A stretch of 64,000 nt of DNA from Kitasatospora sp. A2-31. GTDB lineage: Bacteria; Actinomycetota; Actinomycetes; Streptomycetales; Streptomycetaceae. Shown here one piece after another: positions 1 through 9,701 of the stretch. A model generated the notes under the pieces. The model was given only the letters and a program-made list of their open reading frames with translations. It made no database searches and was not told where the DNA came from. A program made the translations under genes and the position numbers. Within the stretch, counting starts at the first letter, position 1. Each line of letters starts with the position of its first letter. Location: contig NZ_JAKNTA010000001.1 of the NCBI RefSeq assembly GCF_022288725.1, forward strand, positions 496,899 to 560,898, in the 5' to 3' direction.

Positions 1-60
1 GGCGGGCTGGCACGGCCCGCGACCGTCCGAACCTGATCCGGGTCATACCGGCGAAGGGAG
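1..60 (+). promoter_or_regulatory. TPP (thiamin pyrophosphate) riboswitch, 3' part only
   Basis: The first 60 bases carry the conserved 3' core of a THI element: 'acctgatccgggtcat' followed by 'accggcgaagggag'. This is the half of the TPP aptamer that ends in the conserved GAAGGGA. The 5' half lies before the window. The last purines of the element (gaagggagaag) double as the ribosome binding site of thiO, whose TTG start is at 69. TPP binding would therefore be expected to hide the ribosome binding site, although premature termination cannot be excluded because the 5' part is missing. Confidence 0.85.
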
Positions 61-68
61 AAGCGACT

Positions 69-1238
69 TTGACACGCTTGGCAGCGGGCACCCGCGCCGA
101 CGTGCTGGTGATCGGCGGCGGCGTCATCGGCCTCGCCGTCGCCTGGCGGGCGGCGCAGCGCGGGGTCGGGCGCGTGTGCGTGGTCGATCCGGACCCCGGT
201 GGCGGCGCCGCCCGGGTCGCGGCCGGCATGCTCGCCCCGGTGACCGAACTCCAGTACGGCGAGGAGCCGTTGCTGCGCCTCGGGATGGCCTCGAACGAGC
301 GGTACGCCGACTTCGCGGCCGAGCTCGCCGAGGCGGGCGGCGGCGCGGACACCGGCTACCGGCGCTGCGGCACGCTGGCCGTCGCGCTCGACTCCGACGA
401 CCGCGAGGAGCTGCGCGAGCTGCACGCCTTCCACCGGCGGCTCGGCCTGGACTCGCAGTGGCTGACCGGGCGGGAGGCCCGCAAGCTGGAACCGATGCTG
501 GCGCCCGGCGTCCAGGGCGGCCTGCACGTCGCCGACGACCACCAGGTGGACGGCCGCCGGCTGCTGAGCGCGCTGCTGCGGGCCTGCGAAGCCGCGGGCG
601 TCGTCGTGCACCGCGCCGAGGCGGTCGAGCTGCTGGTCGAGCACGACCGGGCGGTCGGCGCCCGGCTGGCCACCGGGGAGGTGGTGACGGCCGGGCGGAC
701 CGTGCTCGCCGCCGGCCCGCACAGCCACCGGCTGCCCGGCCTGCCACCGGGCGTGCTGCCGGCGATCCGCCCGGTGAAGGGCCAGATCCTGCGGCTGCGC
801 ATCCCCGAGCCGTACCGGCCGTTCCTGTCCCGCAACGTCCGCGCGGTGGTGCGCGGGCAGCACCTCTACCTGGTCCCGCGCGAGAACGGCGAGCTGGTGG
901 TCGGCGCGACCAGCGAGGAGCAGGGCTACGACACCACCGTCACCGCCGGCGGCGTCTACGAGCTGCTGCGCGACGCCCACGACCTGGTCCCCGGGATCAC
1001 CGAGCTGCCGCTGGTGGAGACCACCGCCGGACTCCGCCCGGGTTCGCCGGACAACGCGCCGCTGCTCGGGCCGACCGCCCTGCCCGGCCTGGTCGCCGCG
1101 ACCGGCCACTACCGCAACGGCGTGCTGCTCACCCCGGTGACCGCCGACCTGCTCGCCGAGTACCTGGCCACCGGCACCCTCCCGGCCCTCGCCGAGCCCT
1201 TCTCCCCCACTCGCTTCACCACGAAGGTCCCCGCATGA
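69..1238 (+). CDS. thiO: Glycine oxidase ThiO (FAD-dependent, thiamine biosynthesis)
   Basis: A 389-residue DAO-family flavoenzyme. ThiO oxidises glycine to iminoacetate (dehydroglycine), which ThiG uses to build the thiazole ring of thiamine. The N-terminal dinucleotide-binding motif VLVIGGGVIGLAVAW lies near residues 12-26. The C-terminal motif GLRPGSPDNAPLLGP is typical of the family, and the length is normal. The start is a TTG placed just after the purine-rich end of the TPP riboswitch; no better start is visible. The stop overlaps the thiS start in an ATGA junction, so the genes are translationally coupled in a thiO-thiS-thiG operon. Regulation by the upstream TPP riboswitch is inferred from position. 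Confidence 0.93.
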   Translation: MTRLAAGTRADVLVIGGGVIGLAVAWRAAQRGVGRVCVVDPDPGGGAARVAAGMLAPVTELQYGEEPLLRLGMASNERYADFAAELAEAGGGADTGYRRCGTLAVALDSDDREELRELHAFHRRLGLDSQWLTGREARKLEPMLAPGVQGGLHVADDHQVDGRRLLSALLRACEAAGVVVHRAEAVELLVEHDRAVGARLATGEVVTAGRTVLAAGPHSHRLPGLPPGVLPAIRPVKGQILRLRIPEPYRPFLSRNVRAVVRGQHLYLVPRENGELVVGATSEEQGYDTTVTAGGVYELLRDAHDLVPGITELPLVETTAGLRPGSPDNAPLLGPTALPGLVAATGHYRNGVLLTPVTADLLAEYLATGTLPALAEPFSPTRFTTKVPA

Positions 1239-1444
1239 GCGACATCCCCCTCACCGTCAACGGCCGGCCTCGCGAGGTGCCCGCAGCGACCACGCTCGCC
1301 GAAGTGGTGGCCACCCTGAGCAAGGCCCGGTCCGGCGTCGCCGCCGCGCTCAACGAGACCGTGGTACCGCGCAGTTCGTGGCCGGACACGCGGCTCTCGG
1401 CGGGCGACCGGATCGAGATCCTCACCGCCGTCCAGGGGGGCTGA
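1235..1444 (+). CDS. thiS: Sulfur carrier protein ThiS
   Basis: A 69-residue ubiquitin-like sulfur carrier. It ends in the diagnostic Gly-Gly (AVQGG), which is adenylated and thiocarboxylated before ThiG takes the sulfur for the thiazole ring. The N-terminal part has the expected beta-grasp pattern (ITLTVNG-like SDIPLTVNGRPREVP) and the internal VAAALNETVVPRS stretch seen in the family. Its ATG overlaps the thiO TGA by one base pattern (ATGA), and thiG follows after 3 bases. It is short enough to be missed by length filters. Confidence 0.95.
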   Translation: MSDIPLTVNGRPREVPAATTLAEVVATLSKARSGVAAALNETVVPRSSWPDTRLSAGDRIEILTAVQGG

Positions 1445-2263
<819 letters not shown>

Positions 2264-2274
2264 CGGAGCGGGGG

Positions 2275-2330
2275 CCGGCGGCCGGGGCCCGCGGTGGGGG
2301 GCGCCCTCCACCGCGGGCCCCGGCCGCCGG
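2275..2330 (+). terminator. Very long GC hairpin ending the thi operon
   Basis: Bases 2275-2297 and 2308-2330 are perfect 23-base inverted repeats. Three more pairs (one G-U) close a 4-base loop at 2301-2304. The hairpin begins 12 bases after the thiG stop. No T tract follows, which is common for Streptomyces terminators. It could also stabilise the 3' end of the mRNA. Confidence 0.75.
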
Positions 2331-2458
2331 TGCGTCGGAGGCCGGCCGCCCGGAACGGGCGCGCGCGGAACCCTCGCACTGTCACAGCCCGGCCACGAAG
2401 CCAGGCGCGCGCCCCCGGGGGCGGCGCCGTGCCCGGGCCCCGCCACTAGACTCGCCGG

Positions 2459-4243
2459 GTGGACAAGGCGGACATGGCACTGCACGACCCCCTGATCGGA
2501 TCCCTCCTCGACGGCCGCTACCGGGTCGAGCAGCGCATCGCGTCCGGCGGGATGTCCACCGTCTACAAGGGCACCGACACCCGGCTCGACCGGATCGTCG
2601 CACTCAAGGTGATGCACCCCTCGCTGGCCGGCGACGAGGGCTTCACCGGCCGGTTCATCCGCGAGGCCAAGGCGGTCGCCCGGCTCGCGCACCCCAACGT
2701 GGTCAACGTCTTCGACCAGGGCGCCGACGGCGGCACCGTCTTCCTCGCCATGGAGTACGTGCCCGGCCGCACCCTGCGCGACCTGCTGCGCGACCGCGGC
2801 GCGCTGTCCATCCGGGCCGCGCTGGACGTCCTGGAGCCGGTGCTGGCCGCGCTCGGCGCCGCCCACCGGGCCGGCCTGGTCCACCGCGACGTCAAGCCGG
2901 AGAACGTGCTGATCACCGACGGCGGCCTGGTCAAGGTCGCCGACTTCGGCCTGGTCCGGCTGCTCGACGCGGGGGACGGCGCGGCGACGTCGGGCACCGC
3001 CACCACCGGCACCGTGCTCGGCACCGTCTCCTACCTGGCCCCCGAGCAGATCCGCCCGGGCGCCCCCACCGACCAGCGGGTCGACGTCTACGCGGCCGGC
3101 ATCCTGCTCTACGAGATGCTCACCGGCCACCGCCCGCACACCGGCGAGAACCCGGTCCAGGTCATGTACCGCCACCTGCACGAGGACGTCCCCGCGCCGT
3201 CCCTCGCCGTGCCGAACGTCGTCCCCGAGCTGGACGCGATAGTGGCCGCCGCCTGCTCCCGTGACCCGCAGGGCCGGCCGTACGACGCGGTCGAGCTGCT
3301 GGCCGCCCTCCAGCGGGTGCGCCGCACGCTCACTCCGGCCCAGCTGGACGCCGAGCCGCCGGCCTCCACCCGGCCCAGCCCGCAGTACCCGACCAGCGAG
3401 CCGACTTCGGTGATCCAGCCCGCCGTACCCGCGCCGCCGGTGGAGCGGACCAGCGTGCTGGACGTCCCGCCGGAGGTGATGGAGCAGCTGCTCGCCGAGC
3501 CGCGTCCCTACGACGAGCCGCCCCCGCCGGGCCGCCCCCCGCGGCCGGGCCGGCTGCGCCGCCTCCCCCGCAGGCCGCTGATCTGGACCTCCGTCCTGAC
3601 CGCCCTGGTGCTGCTGGTCGGCGGCGCCACGTACGCGCTCTCCTCCGCGCTCTACACGACGGTGCCGAGCGTGCTCGGCAAGGACCGGGCCGAGGCGCAG
3701 CGGATCCTGGACGGCGCGGGCATGCACGGGCGGTTCACCGAGGTCTACAGCGAGACCGTCCCGGCCGGGCAGGTCATCTCCACCGACCCGGGGGTCGGCG
3801 CCCGGGCCCGCAAGAGCGACGCCGTCGGCGTCACCGTCTCCCGGGGCCCGAAGCGGATCGCCGTGCCCGAGCTGGCAGGGAAGCCGGCCGACCAGGCCGC
3901 CGCCGCCCTGGCCGGCGCCCAGCTGGCGCGCGGCGGGGTGAGCGAGACGTACAACGACGCGGTGGCCGAGGGCGCGGTGATCAGCAGTTCCCCGGCGGCG
4001 GGGCAGCAGGTGCCGGAGAACACGCCGGTCTCGCTGGTGGTCAGCAAGGGCATGGTGCCGGTCCCGGACGTGACCGGGATGTCCAAGGACGACGCCGCGC
4101 GGACGCTGCAGGCCGCAGGGTTCGTGATGCAGAGCAGCGGGGTCAACCTCTTCGGCACCGGCAAGGTGTCCAGCCAGTCCCCCGCCGCGGGCGAGCGCCG
4201 CGCGCAGCGCACCGTGGTGACGGTCACCTTCCCGTTCCTGTAG
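2459..4243 (+). CDS. Serine/threonine protein kinase with PASTA repeats (PknB type)
   Basis: A 594-residue receptor-like kinase. The kinase domain covers about residues 18-280: glycine-rich loop IASGGMSTV, ATP lysine in VALKVM, catalytic HRDVKPEN near residue 142, DFG near 161 and APEQ. A proline-rich juxtamembrane linker follows, then one transmembrane segment at about 376-396. Outside lie three PASTA repeats (TVPSVLGKD, VPELAGKPA, VPDVTGMSK). In this family PASTA domains sense muropeptides or lipid II and the kinase controls growth and division. The GTG at 2459 is used here; ATG at 2474 is an alternative. The gene stands alone, separated from the thi operon by 195 bases, and is not next to the usual pbp/ftsW/stp genes. 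Confidence 0.93.
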   Translation: MDKADMALHDPLIGSLLDGRYRVEQRIASGGMSTVYKGTDTRLDRIVALKVMHPSLAGDEGFTGRFIREAKAVARLAHPNVVNVFDQGADGGTVFLAMEYVPGRTLRDLLRDRGALSIRAALDVLEPVLAALGAAHRAGLVHRDVKPENVLITDGGLVKVADFGLVRLLDAGDGAATSGTATTGTVLGTVSYLAPEQIRPGAPTDQRVDVYAAGILLYEMLTGHRPHTGENPVQVMYRHLHEDVPAPSLAVPNVVPELDAIVAAACSRDPQGRPYDAVELLAALQRVRRTLTPAQLDAEPPASTRPSPQYPTSEPTSVIQPAVPAPPVERTSVLDVPPEVMEQLLAEPRPYDEPPPPGRPPRPGRLRRLPRRPLIWTSVLTALVLLVGGATYALSSALYTTVPSVLGKDRAEAQRILDGAGMHGRFTEVYSETVPAGQVISTDPGVGARARKSDAVGVTVSRGPKRIAVPELAGKPADQAAAALAGAQLARGGVSETYNDAVAEGAVISSSPAAGQQVPENTPVSLVVSKGMVPVPDVTGMSKDDAARTLQAAGFVMQSSGVNLFGTGKVSSQSPAAGERRAQRTVVTVTFPFL

Positions 4244-4277
4244 GCCGGACGGGCCCGGCGGGAACGGTCGGACCCGC

Positions 4278-4907
4278 CTAGCGCAGCGGGCCGTCGCCGG
4301 GCTCCTCCTGGTAGGAGTAGCGCTGCTCGCGCCACGGGTCGGCGAGGTTGTGGTAGCCGCGTTCCTCCCAGAAGCCGCGCCGGTCGGCCCGCATGTACTC
4401 GACCGCCCGGACCCACTTGGGGCCCTTCCAGGCGTACAGGTGCGGCACGACCAGGCGGACCGGGAAACCGTGCTCGGCGCTCAGCGGCTCGCCGTTGCGG
4501 TGGGTGGCGAAGACGGCCGACGGGTCGGCGAAGTCGGTCAGCCGCAGGTTGGCGCTGTAGCCGTACTCGGCCCAGACCATCACATGGGTGACGCCCGGCG
4601 CCGGCGGCACCCGCTGCAGCACCTCGGACGCCGGCACACCCGTCCACTCGTTGCCGAGCAGCGAGAACCGGGTGACGCAGTGCAGGTCGCCACGGACGGT
4701 GGTGCGCGGCAGGGCGGTGAAACCCGCGAAGTCCCAGCTGTGCTTCTCCGCCGAGGCGGTCGCACCGAACACCTGGAAGTCCCAGGTCAGCGGCTTGAAG
4801 CGGGGCACCGGACCGTAGTGCAGGGCCGGCCATCCGCGCTGTCGGCGCTGGCCGGGTGGGAGCCTGGGGTCAGACGACGGCAGCGGTTCTCGTTCGGACT
4901 GACCCAT
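4278..4907 (-). CDS. Molybdopterin-dependent oxidoreductase (sulfite oxidase/MsrP fold)
   Basis: A 209-residue protein with the sulfite-oxidase-like molybdopterin fold. The motif DLHCVTRFS holds the cysteine expected to ligate molybdenum, and the FPVRLVVPHLYAWKGPKWV stretch is typical of MsrP/YuiH-like proteins. I chose the ATG at 4907; an upstream in-frame extension to 4985 has low-quality composition. No Tat or Sec signal is visible, so it looks cytoplasmic, unlike periplasmic MsrP. The substrate is unknown. It converges with the kinase gene and is divergent from bfr. Confidence 0.82.
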   Translation of the reverse strand: MGQSEREPLPSSDPRLPPGQRRQRGWPALHYGPVPRFKPLTWDFQVFGATASAEKHSWDFAGFTALPRTTVRGDLHCVTRFSLLGNEWTGVPASEVLQRVPPAPGVTHVMVWAEYGYSANLRLTDFADPSAVFATHRNGEPLSAEHGFPVRLVVPHLYAWKGPKWVRAVEYMRADRRGFWEERGYHNLADPWREQRYSYQEEPGDGPLR

Positions 4908-5021
4908 GGCTCCATGGTGACAGACGGCGGGCGACGCCCGGCGCGCGCCCCTTTCCGGGGCTGTGCGCCCGCCCGTACGGGCCAAGGATCAACCCAAATC
5001 GGATATTCCGACACATGTCCT

Positions 5022-5039
5022 AGTGAGTGTGAACTTACT
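5022..5039. promoter_or_regulatory. Imperfect inverted repeat in the bfr upstream region
   Basis: The sequence agtgagt-gtga-acttact forms an imperfect 7-base inverted repeat (six of seven pairs) about 90 bases upstream of bfr. It lies between the divergent molybdo-oxidoreductase gene and bfr. It may be an operator or promoter element. It does not resemble the iron boxes found before bfd, so any iron control of bfr would have to be by another sequence. Confidence 0.25.
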
Positions 5040-5125
5040 GGAATTTCTTCCCATCCCGGTGCCAGGATGCGTGCAGCCGGGAGGTACGGCCGAGGATCCG
5101 GACGCACAGCAGGAAGGCAGCCGCC

Positions 5126-5605
5126 ATGAAGGGCGACGCAGAGGTCATCGAATTCCTCAACGAGCAGCTCACCGCCGAGCTGACCGCCATCAACCAGTAC
5201 TTCCTGCACGCGAAGATGCAGGAGAACTTCGGCTGGACGAAGCTCGCCAAGTACACCCGGCACGAGTCGTTCGACGAGATGAAGCACGCCGAGACGCTCA
5301 CCGACCGGATCCTCTTCCTGGACGGGCTGCCCAACTACCAGCGGCTCTTCCACGTCCGGATCGGCCAGACCGTCAAGGAGATGTTCGAGGCGGACCGCCA
5401 GGTCGAGGTCGAGGCGATCGACCGGCTCAAGCGCGGGATCGTGGTGATGCGGGCCAAGAACGACATCACCTCGGCCAACATCTTCGAGGACATCCTGGCC
5501 GACGAGGAGCACCACATCGACTACCTCGACACCCAGCTGGAGCTGCTGGAGAAGCTCGGGGAGGCGCTCTACCTGGCCCAGCTGATCGAGCAGCCCGAGT
5601 CCTGA
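5126..5605 (+). CDS. bfr: Bacterioferritin
   Basis: A 159-residue ferritin-like four-helix protein that oxidises Fe(II) and stores iron as a mineral in a 24-mer shell. The ferroxidase glutamate/histidine pattern (TAELTAINQYFLH, ADEEHHIDYLDTQ) is intact. The methionine in FDEMKHAE matches the haem-ligating Met of haem-containing bacterioferritins. The ribosome binding site is aaggcag before ATG 5126. It is convergent with bfd, which encodes the ferredoxin known in this system to reduce and release stored iron. Confidence 0.96.
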   Translation: MKGDAEVIEFLNEQLTAELTAINQYFLHAKMQENFGWTKLAKYTRHESFDEMKHAETLTDRILFLDGLPNYQRLFHVRIGQTVKEMFEADRQVEVEAIDRLKRGIVVMRAKNDITSANIFEDILADEEHHIDYLDTQLELLEKLGEALYLAQLIEQPES

Positions 5606-5615
5606 GCCGCCCCGC

Positions 5616-5888
5616 TCAGGCCGCGCGCAGCGGCGCCGACGGGGCCGCCGGGGCTGCTTCCGACGGCGCGGCCTCCGGGTCGGCGAGCCCCAGCCTGGCG
5701 GCGAGCCGGGCGGTCGGACACGGCCGCGCGCCGTGCTCGCCCAGCAGGGCCTGTATCCGGCGGACGCAGGAGCCGCAGTCGGTGCCGGCCCGGCAGCCCT
5801 TGGCGATCTGCCGCGGGGTGTCGGCCCCGGCGTCGATCGCCTTCTTCACCTGGTCCTCGGTGACCGCATGACACATGCACACGTACAT
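5616..5888 (-). CDS. bfd: Bacterioferritin-associated ferredoxin (Bfd type, [2Fe-2S])
   Basis: A 90-residue protein. Residues 1-60 form the BFD-like [2Fe-2S] domain with cysteines in VCMCHAV and TDCGSCVRR. The last 30 residues are Ala/Pro/Ser-rich and probably disordered. The family delivers electrons to the bacterioferritin haem to mobilise stored iron. Its stop is only 10 bases from the end of bfr on the other strand. Two iron boxes at 5940-5975 lie upstream, so expression should rise when iron is scarce, which fits an iron-release role. Confidence 0.92.
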   Translation of the reverse strand: MYVCMCHAVTEDQVKKAIDAGADTPRQIAKGCRAGTDCGSCVRRIQALLGEHGARPCPTARLAARLGLADPEAAPSEAAPAAPSAPLRAA

Positions 5889-5939
5889 CGCGGTCTCTCC
5901 CGGGGTGGTGCGGGCCTCTTCGGCCTGGAACGATCTTGA

Positions 5940-5975
5940 CTAAGGCTTGCCTTAGCTCACTAAGCCTCACCTTAC
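5940..5975 (-). promoter_or_regulatory. Two adjacent iron boxes (DmdR/IdeR type) upstream of bfd
   Basis: Box one (5940-5955) is ctaaggc-tt-gccttag, a perfect 7-base palindrome with a 2-base centre. Box two (5961-5975) reads gtaaggtgaggctta on the minus strand. Both match the actinobacterial iron-box pattern TTAGGTTAGGCTAACCTAA in at least one half. They sit about 50-85 bases upstream of the bfd start, where a dimeric iron repressor could block transcription. Confidence 0.75.
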
Positions 5976-5992
5976 CCAATGGGCCGGGCGTG

Positions 5993-6036
5993 AAAAAGCC
6001 TCTCCGGCCTCGGATGTCCCGAGACCGGAGAGGCTT
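5993..6036 (-). terminator. Intrinsic terminator of the DAHP synthase gene
   Basis: Arms 5996-6007 (aagcctctccgg) and 6025-6036 are perfect inverted repeats. An inner 5-bp stem (6009-6013 with 6019-6023) encloses the loop atgtc. Read on the minus strand the hairpin is followed by five T residues (the aaaaa at 5993-5997), a classical intrinsic terminator that is unusual in such G+C-rich DNA. It lies 36 bases past the stop of the gene at 6072. Confidence 0.85.
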
Positions 6037-6071
6037 CGCTCACATCCGCTCGTCCGAGCGGGCGCCGTCGC

Positions 6072-7418
<1,347 letters not shown>

Positions 7419-7526
7419 CTACGGGGTGCGACAACCGATTTGTGACCGTTGCCCGAGGGATGAGACACGTCGCGGACATTCGCGTGACCGGCCTCACCCG
7501 TCCGTCGCATCGGCTAGTCTCGACGC

Positions 7527-7598
7527 ATGAACGCGCCGCACACCTGCTCCTGCTGGTGGGCCGACCCCTTGGGCGGCCCCCTCCTCGCGCGTTCCTAG
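7527..7598 (+). CDS. trpL: trp operon leader peptide (TrpL) with tandem Trp codons
   Basis: A 23-codon ORF (MNAPHTCSCWWADPLGGPLLARS) with two adjacent tryptophan codons at 7554-7559. It is followed by a terminator hairpin and then anthranilate synthase, the standard layout of ribosome-mediated attenuation. When charged tRNA-Trp is scarce the ribosome stalls at WW and the terminator should not form. No Shine-Dalgarno precedes the ATG. A -10-like TAGTCT at 7515-7520 would place the transcript start at or near 7527, so the leader may be translated from a leaderless mRNA. That last point is inference. Confidence 0.85.
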   Translation: MNAPHTCSCWWADPLGGPLLARS

Positions 7599-7606
7599 AC
7601 GAACAC

Positions 7607-7632
7607 GACGGCCGCCCCCCGGGGCGGCCGTC
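7607..7632 (+). terminator. trp attenuator hairpin
   Basis: Bases 7607-7618 (gacggccgcccc) and 7621-7632 are perfect inverted repeats. The real loop must open the top pairs because only two bases separate the arms. It starts 8 bases after the trpL stop and 77 bases before the anthranilate synthase start. Alternative pairing of the upstream segment 7573-7582 (gcggcccc) with the ggggc of the 3' half offers an antiterminator, but I could not fold it. Confidence 0.75.
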
Positions 7633-7708
7633 GGCGTATCACCAGGCGGCCCTCCCGGGAGCGGAACCCAGCACCGCACCCCGCCCTCCACCCGGAAGGA
7701 AGCCGCAC

Positions 7709-9667
7709 GTGACCACCGCCGCCGACCTGCTCGCCCGCCTCACCGGCCCGGACGCACCCGCCTTCGCCCTGCTGCACCGCCGCACGCCCCGGCTCGCGCC
7801 GGACACCGTCGAGGTGCTCCTGGGCACCGTCGGCGACTACGAGCACCTGGCCGACCTGCCGGTCCGCGAGGGCGTCCCCGCCGACGGCCCGGTGCACGAC
7901 CTGCTGGCGCTCGTCCCGTTCCGCCAGCTCCGCGAGCGCGGCTTCCAGGTGCACGACGACGCCACCCCGCTGCGGGCCCTCTCGGTGGCCGAGCAGTACG
8001 CCCTCCCGCTGGCCGAGCTCGCCCCGCTGCTCCCGCGGGTGCCGGTCCCGCTCTCCGGCGGTTCGTTCGACATCGACGACCAGGAGTACGCCGCGATCGT
8101 CCGGCGGGTGATCGAGGACGAGATCGGCCGCGGGGAGGGCGCCAACTTCGTGATCCGGCGCGACTTCACCGCCACCCTGGGGGCCGGCGCCGGAGCCGCC
8201 GGCGGACACTGCCCGCCGGAGCTCGCGCTCTCGCTCTTCCGCCGGCTGCTGGAACAGGAGCGGGGCGCCTACTGGACCTTCCTGGTGCACACCGGGGACC
8301 GCGTCCTGGTCGGTGCCTCCCCCGAGGTGCACGTGCGCCAGAGCGGCGGGACCGTCGTGATGAACCCGATCTCCGGCACCTACCGCTATCCGGCCGGCGG
8401 CGCCGACCTCGACTCGCTGCTCGCCTTCCTGCACGACCCCAAGGAGCTGGAGGAGCTCACCATGGTGGTCGACGAGGAGCTCAAGATGATGTGCACCGTC
8501 GGCGACCTCGGCGGCCAGGTGCTCGGCCCGCGGCTGAAGGAGATGTCCCACCTCGCGCACACCGAGTACGAGCTGCGCGGCCGCACCTCGCTGGACGTCC
8601 GCGAGGTGCTGAAGGAGACCATGTTCGCCGCCACCGTCACCGGCAGCCCGGTGCAGAACGCGGCCCGGGTGATCAGCCGCTACGAGCGCGGCGGGCGCGG
8701 CTACTACGCCGGTGCGCTGGCCCTGATCGGCCGCTCCGCCAGCGGCGGCCAGCTGCTCGACTCGCCGATCTGCATCCGGGCCGCCGACATCGACCCGGCC
8801 AACGGCCGGCTGGTGGTCCGGGTCGGCGCGACCCTGGTGCGGCACTCGGACCCGGCCTCCGAGGTGGCCGAGACCCACGCCAAGGCCGCCGGTGTGCTCA
8901 CCGCGATCGGCGCCCGCCCGGCGCCCGCCCGGGTCCCGGGCCCGGTCGGACCGCGACTCGCCGACGACCACCGCGTCCAGGCGGCCCTGGACGCGCGGCG
9001 CGCCGGCCTGGCCCCGTTCTGGCTGCGGATGCAGCAGCCGGCCGTCCCCGTCCAGGCCGAGCCGACCCTGGTGGTGGACGGCGAGGACACCTTCACCGCG
9101 ATGCTCTCCCACCTGCTGACCTCGCTCGGGCACCGGGTCGGCGTGGTCCGCTACGACGAGCCCGGCCTGCGCGCGAAGGTCGCCGCCCACCGCGGCCCGC
9201 TGGTGCTCGGCCCCGGTCCGGGCGACCCGGCGGCCGTCGGCGACGCCAAGATGGCCGTGCTCCGCCCGATCGTCGCCGACGCGCTGGCGGCCGCCCGAGC
9301 CGGCACCCGGACCGCGCCGCTGCTCGCCGTCTGCCTGAGCCACCAGCTGCTCGCCGACGCGCTCGGGCTGCCGCTGGCCCGCAAGGCCGTCCCGTTCCAG
9401 GGCGCGCAGGAGGTGATCGACCTCTTCGGCACCCGGCACACGGTCGGCTTCTACAACACCTTCACCGCCCGCGCCTCGGACGAGGACGCCGCCCGGCTCG
9501 CCGCCGAAGGGGTCGAGCTCTCCCGCGACCCGCTGACCGGCGACGTCCACGCACTGCGCGGCGCCGGCTTCGCCGGGCTGCAGTTCCACCCGGAGTCCGT
9601 GCTCACCCGCAACGGCGTGGACATCGTCGCCGGCCTCCTGCGCGAGGCCGCCGCCGTCCGCGGCTGA
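7709..9667 (+). CDS. trpE: Fused anthranilate synthase (TrpE-TrpG, PhzE-like arrangement)
   Basis: A 652-residue protein. Residues about 1-430 are the chorismate-binding TrpE-like part (MVVDEELKMMC, GRTSLDVREVLKETMFAATVTGSPVQ split motifs, YYAGALALIGR). Residues about 450-652 are a class I glutamine amidotransferase with LVLGPGPGDP, nucleophile-elbow AVCLSHQLL and LQFHPESVL. It makes anthranilate from chorismate and glutamine. The fusion order resembles PhzE, which makes 2-amino-2-deoxyisochorismate, but the trp attenuator upstream argues for tryptophan synthesis. Start GTG 7709 follows ggaaggaag; an open frame extending upstream across the leader region is not coding. trpD is 24 kb away. Confidence 0.9.
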   Translation: MTTAADLLARLTGPDAPAFALLHRRTPRLAPDTVEVLLGTVGDYEHLADLPVREGVPADGPVHDLLALVPFRQLRERGFQVHDDATPLRALSVAEQYALPLAELAPLLPRVPVPLSGGSFDIDDQEYAAIVRRVIEDEIGRGEGANFVIRRDFTATLGAGAGAAGGHCPPELALSLFRRLLEQERGAYWTFLVHTGDRVLVGASPEVHVRQSGGTVVMNPISGTYRYPAGGADLDSLLAFLHDPKELEELTMVVDEELKMMCTVGDLGGQVLGPRLKEMSHLAHTEYELRGRTSLDVREVLKETMFAATVTGSPVQNAARVISRYERGGRGYYAGALALIGRSASGGQLLDSPICIRAADIDPANGRLVVRVGATLVRHSDPASEVAETHAKAAGVLTAIGARPAPARVPGPVGPRLADDHRVQAALDARRAGLAPFWLRMQQPAVPVQAEPTLVVDGEDTFTAMLSHLLTSLGHRVGVVRYDEPGLRAKVAAHRGPLVLGPGPGDPAAVGDAKMAVLRPIVADALAAARAGTRTAPLLAVCLSHQLLADALGLPLARKAVPFQGAQEVIDLFGTRHTVGFYNTFTARASDEDAARLAAEGVELSRDPLTGDVHALRGAGFAGLQFHPESVLTRNGVDIVAGLLREAAAVRG

Positions 9668-9673
9668 GGGCGG

Positions 9674-9701
9674 GCGGGGCGCGCCGGCCGGCGCGCCCCG
9701 C
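9674..9701. terminator. Perfect palindrome between convergent genes
   Basis: Bases 9674-9701 form a perfect 28-base palindrome of G and C only (arms gcggggcgcgccgg and its complement). It sits between the anthranilate synthase stop (9667) and the response-regulator stop (9702-9704). It most likely acts as a bidirectional terminator. It abuts the stop codon directly. Confidence 0.65.

Noticed and set aside
5022..5039. Iron box in the bfr promoter
   Set aside because: The inverted repeat there does not match the iron-box pattern; it is kept only as a weak unknown element.
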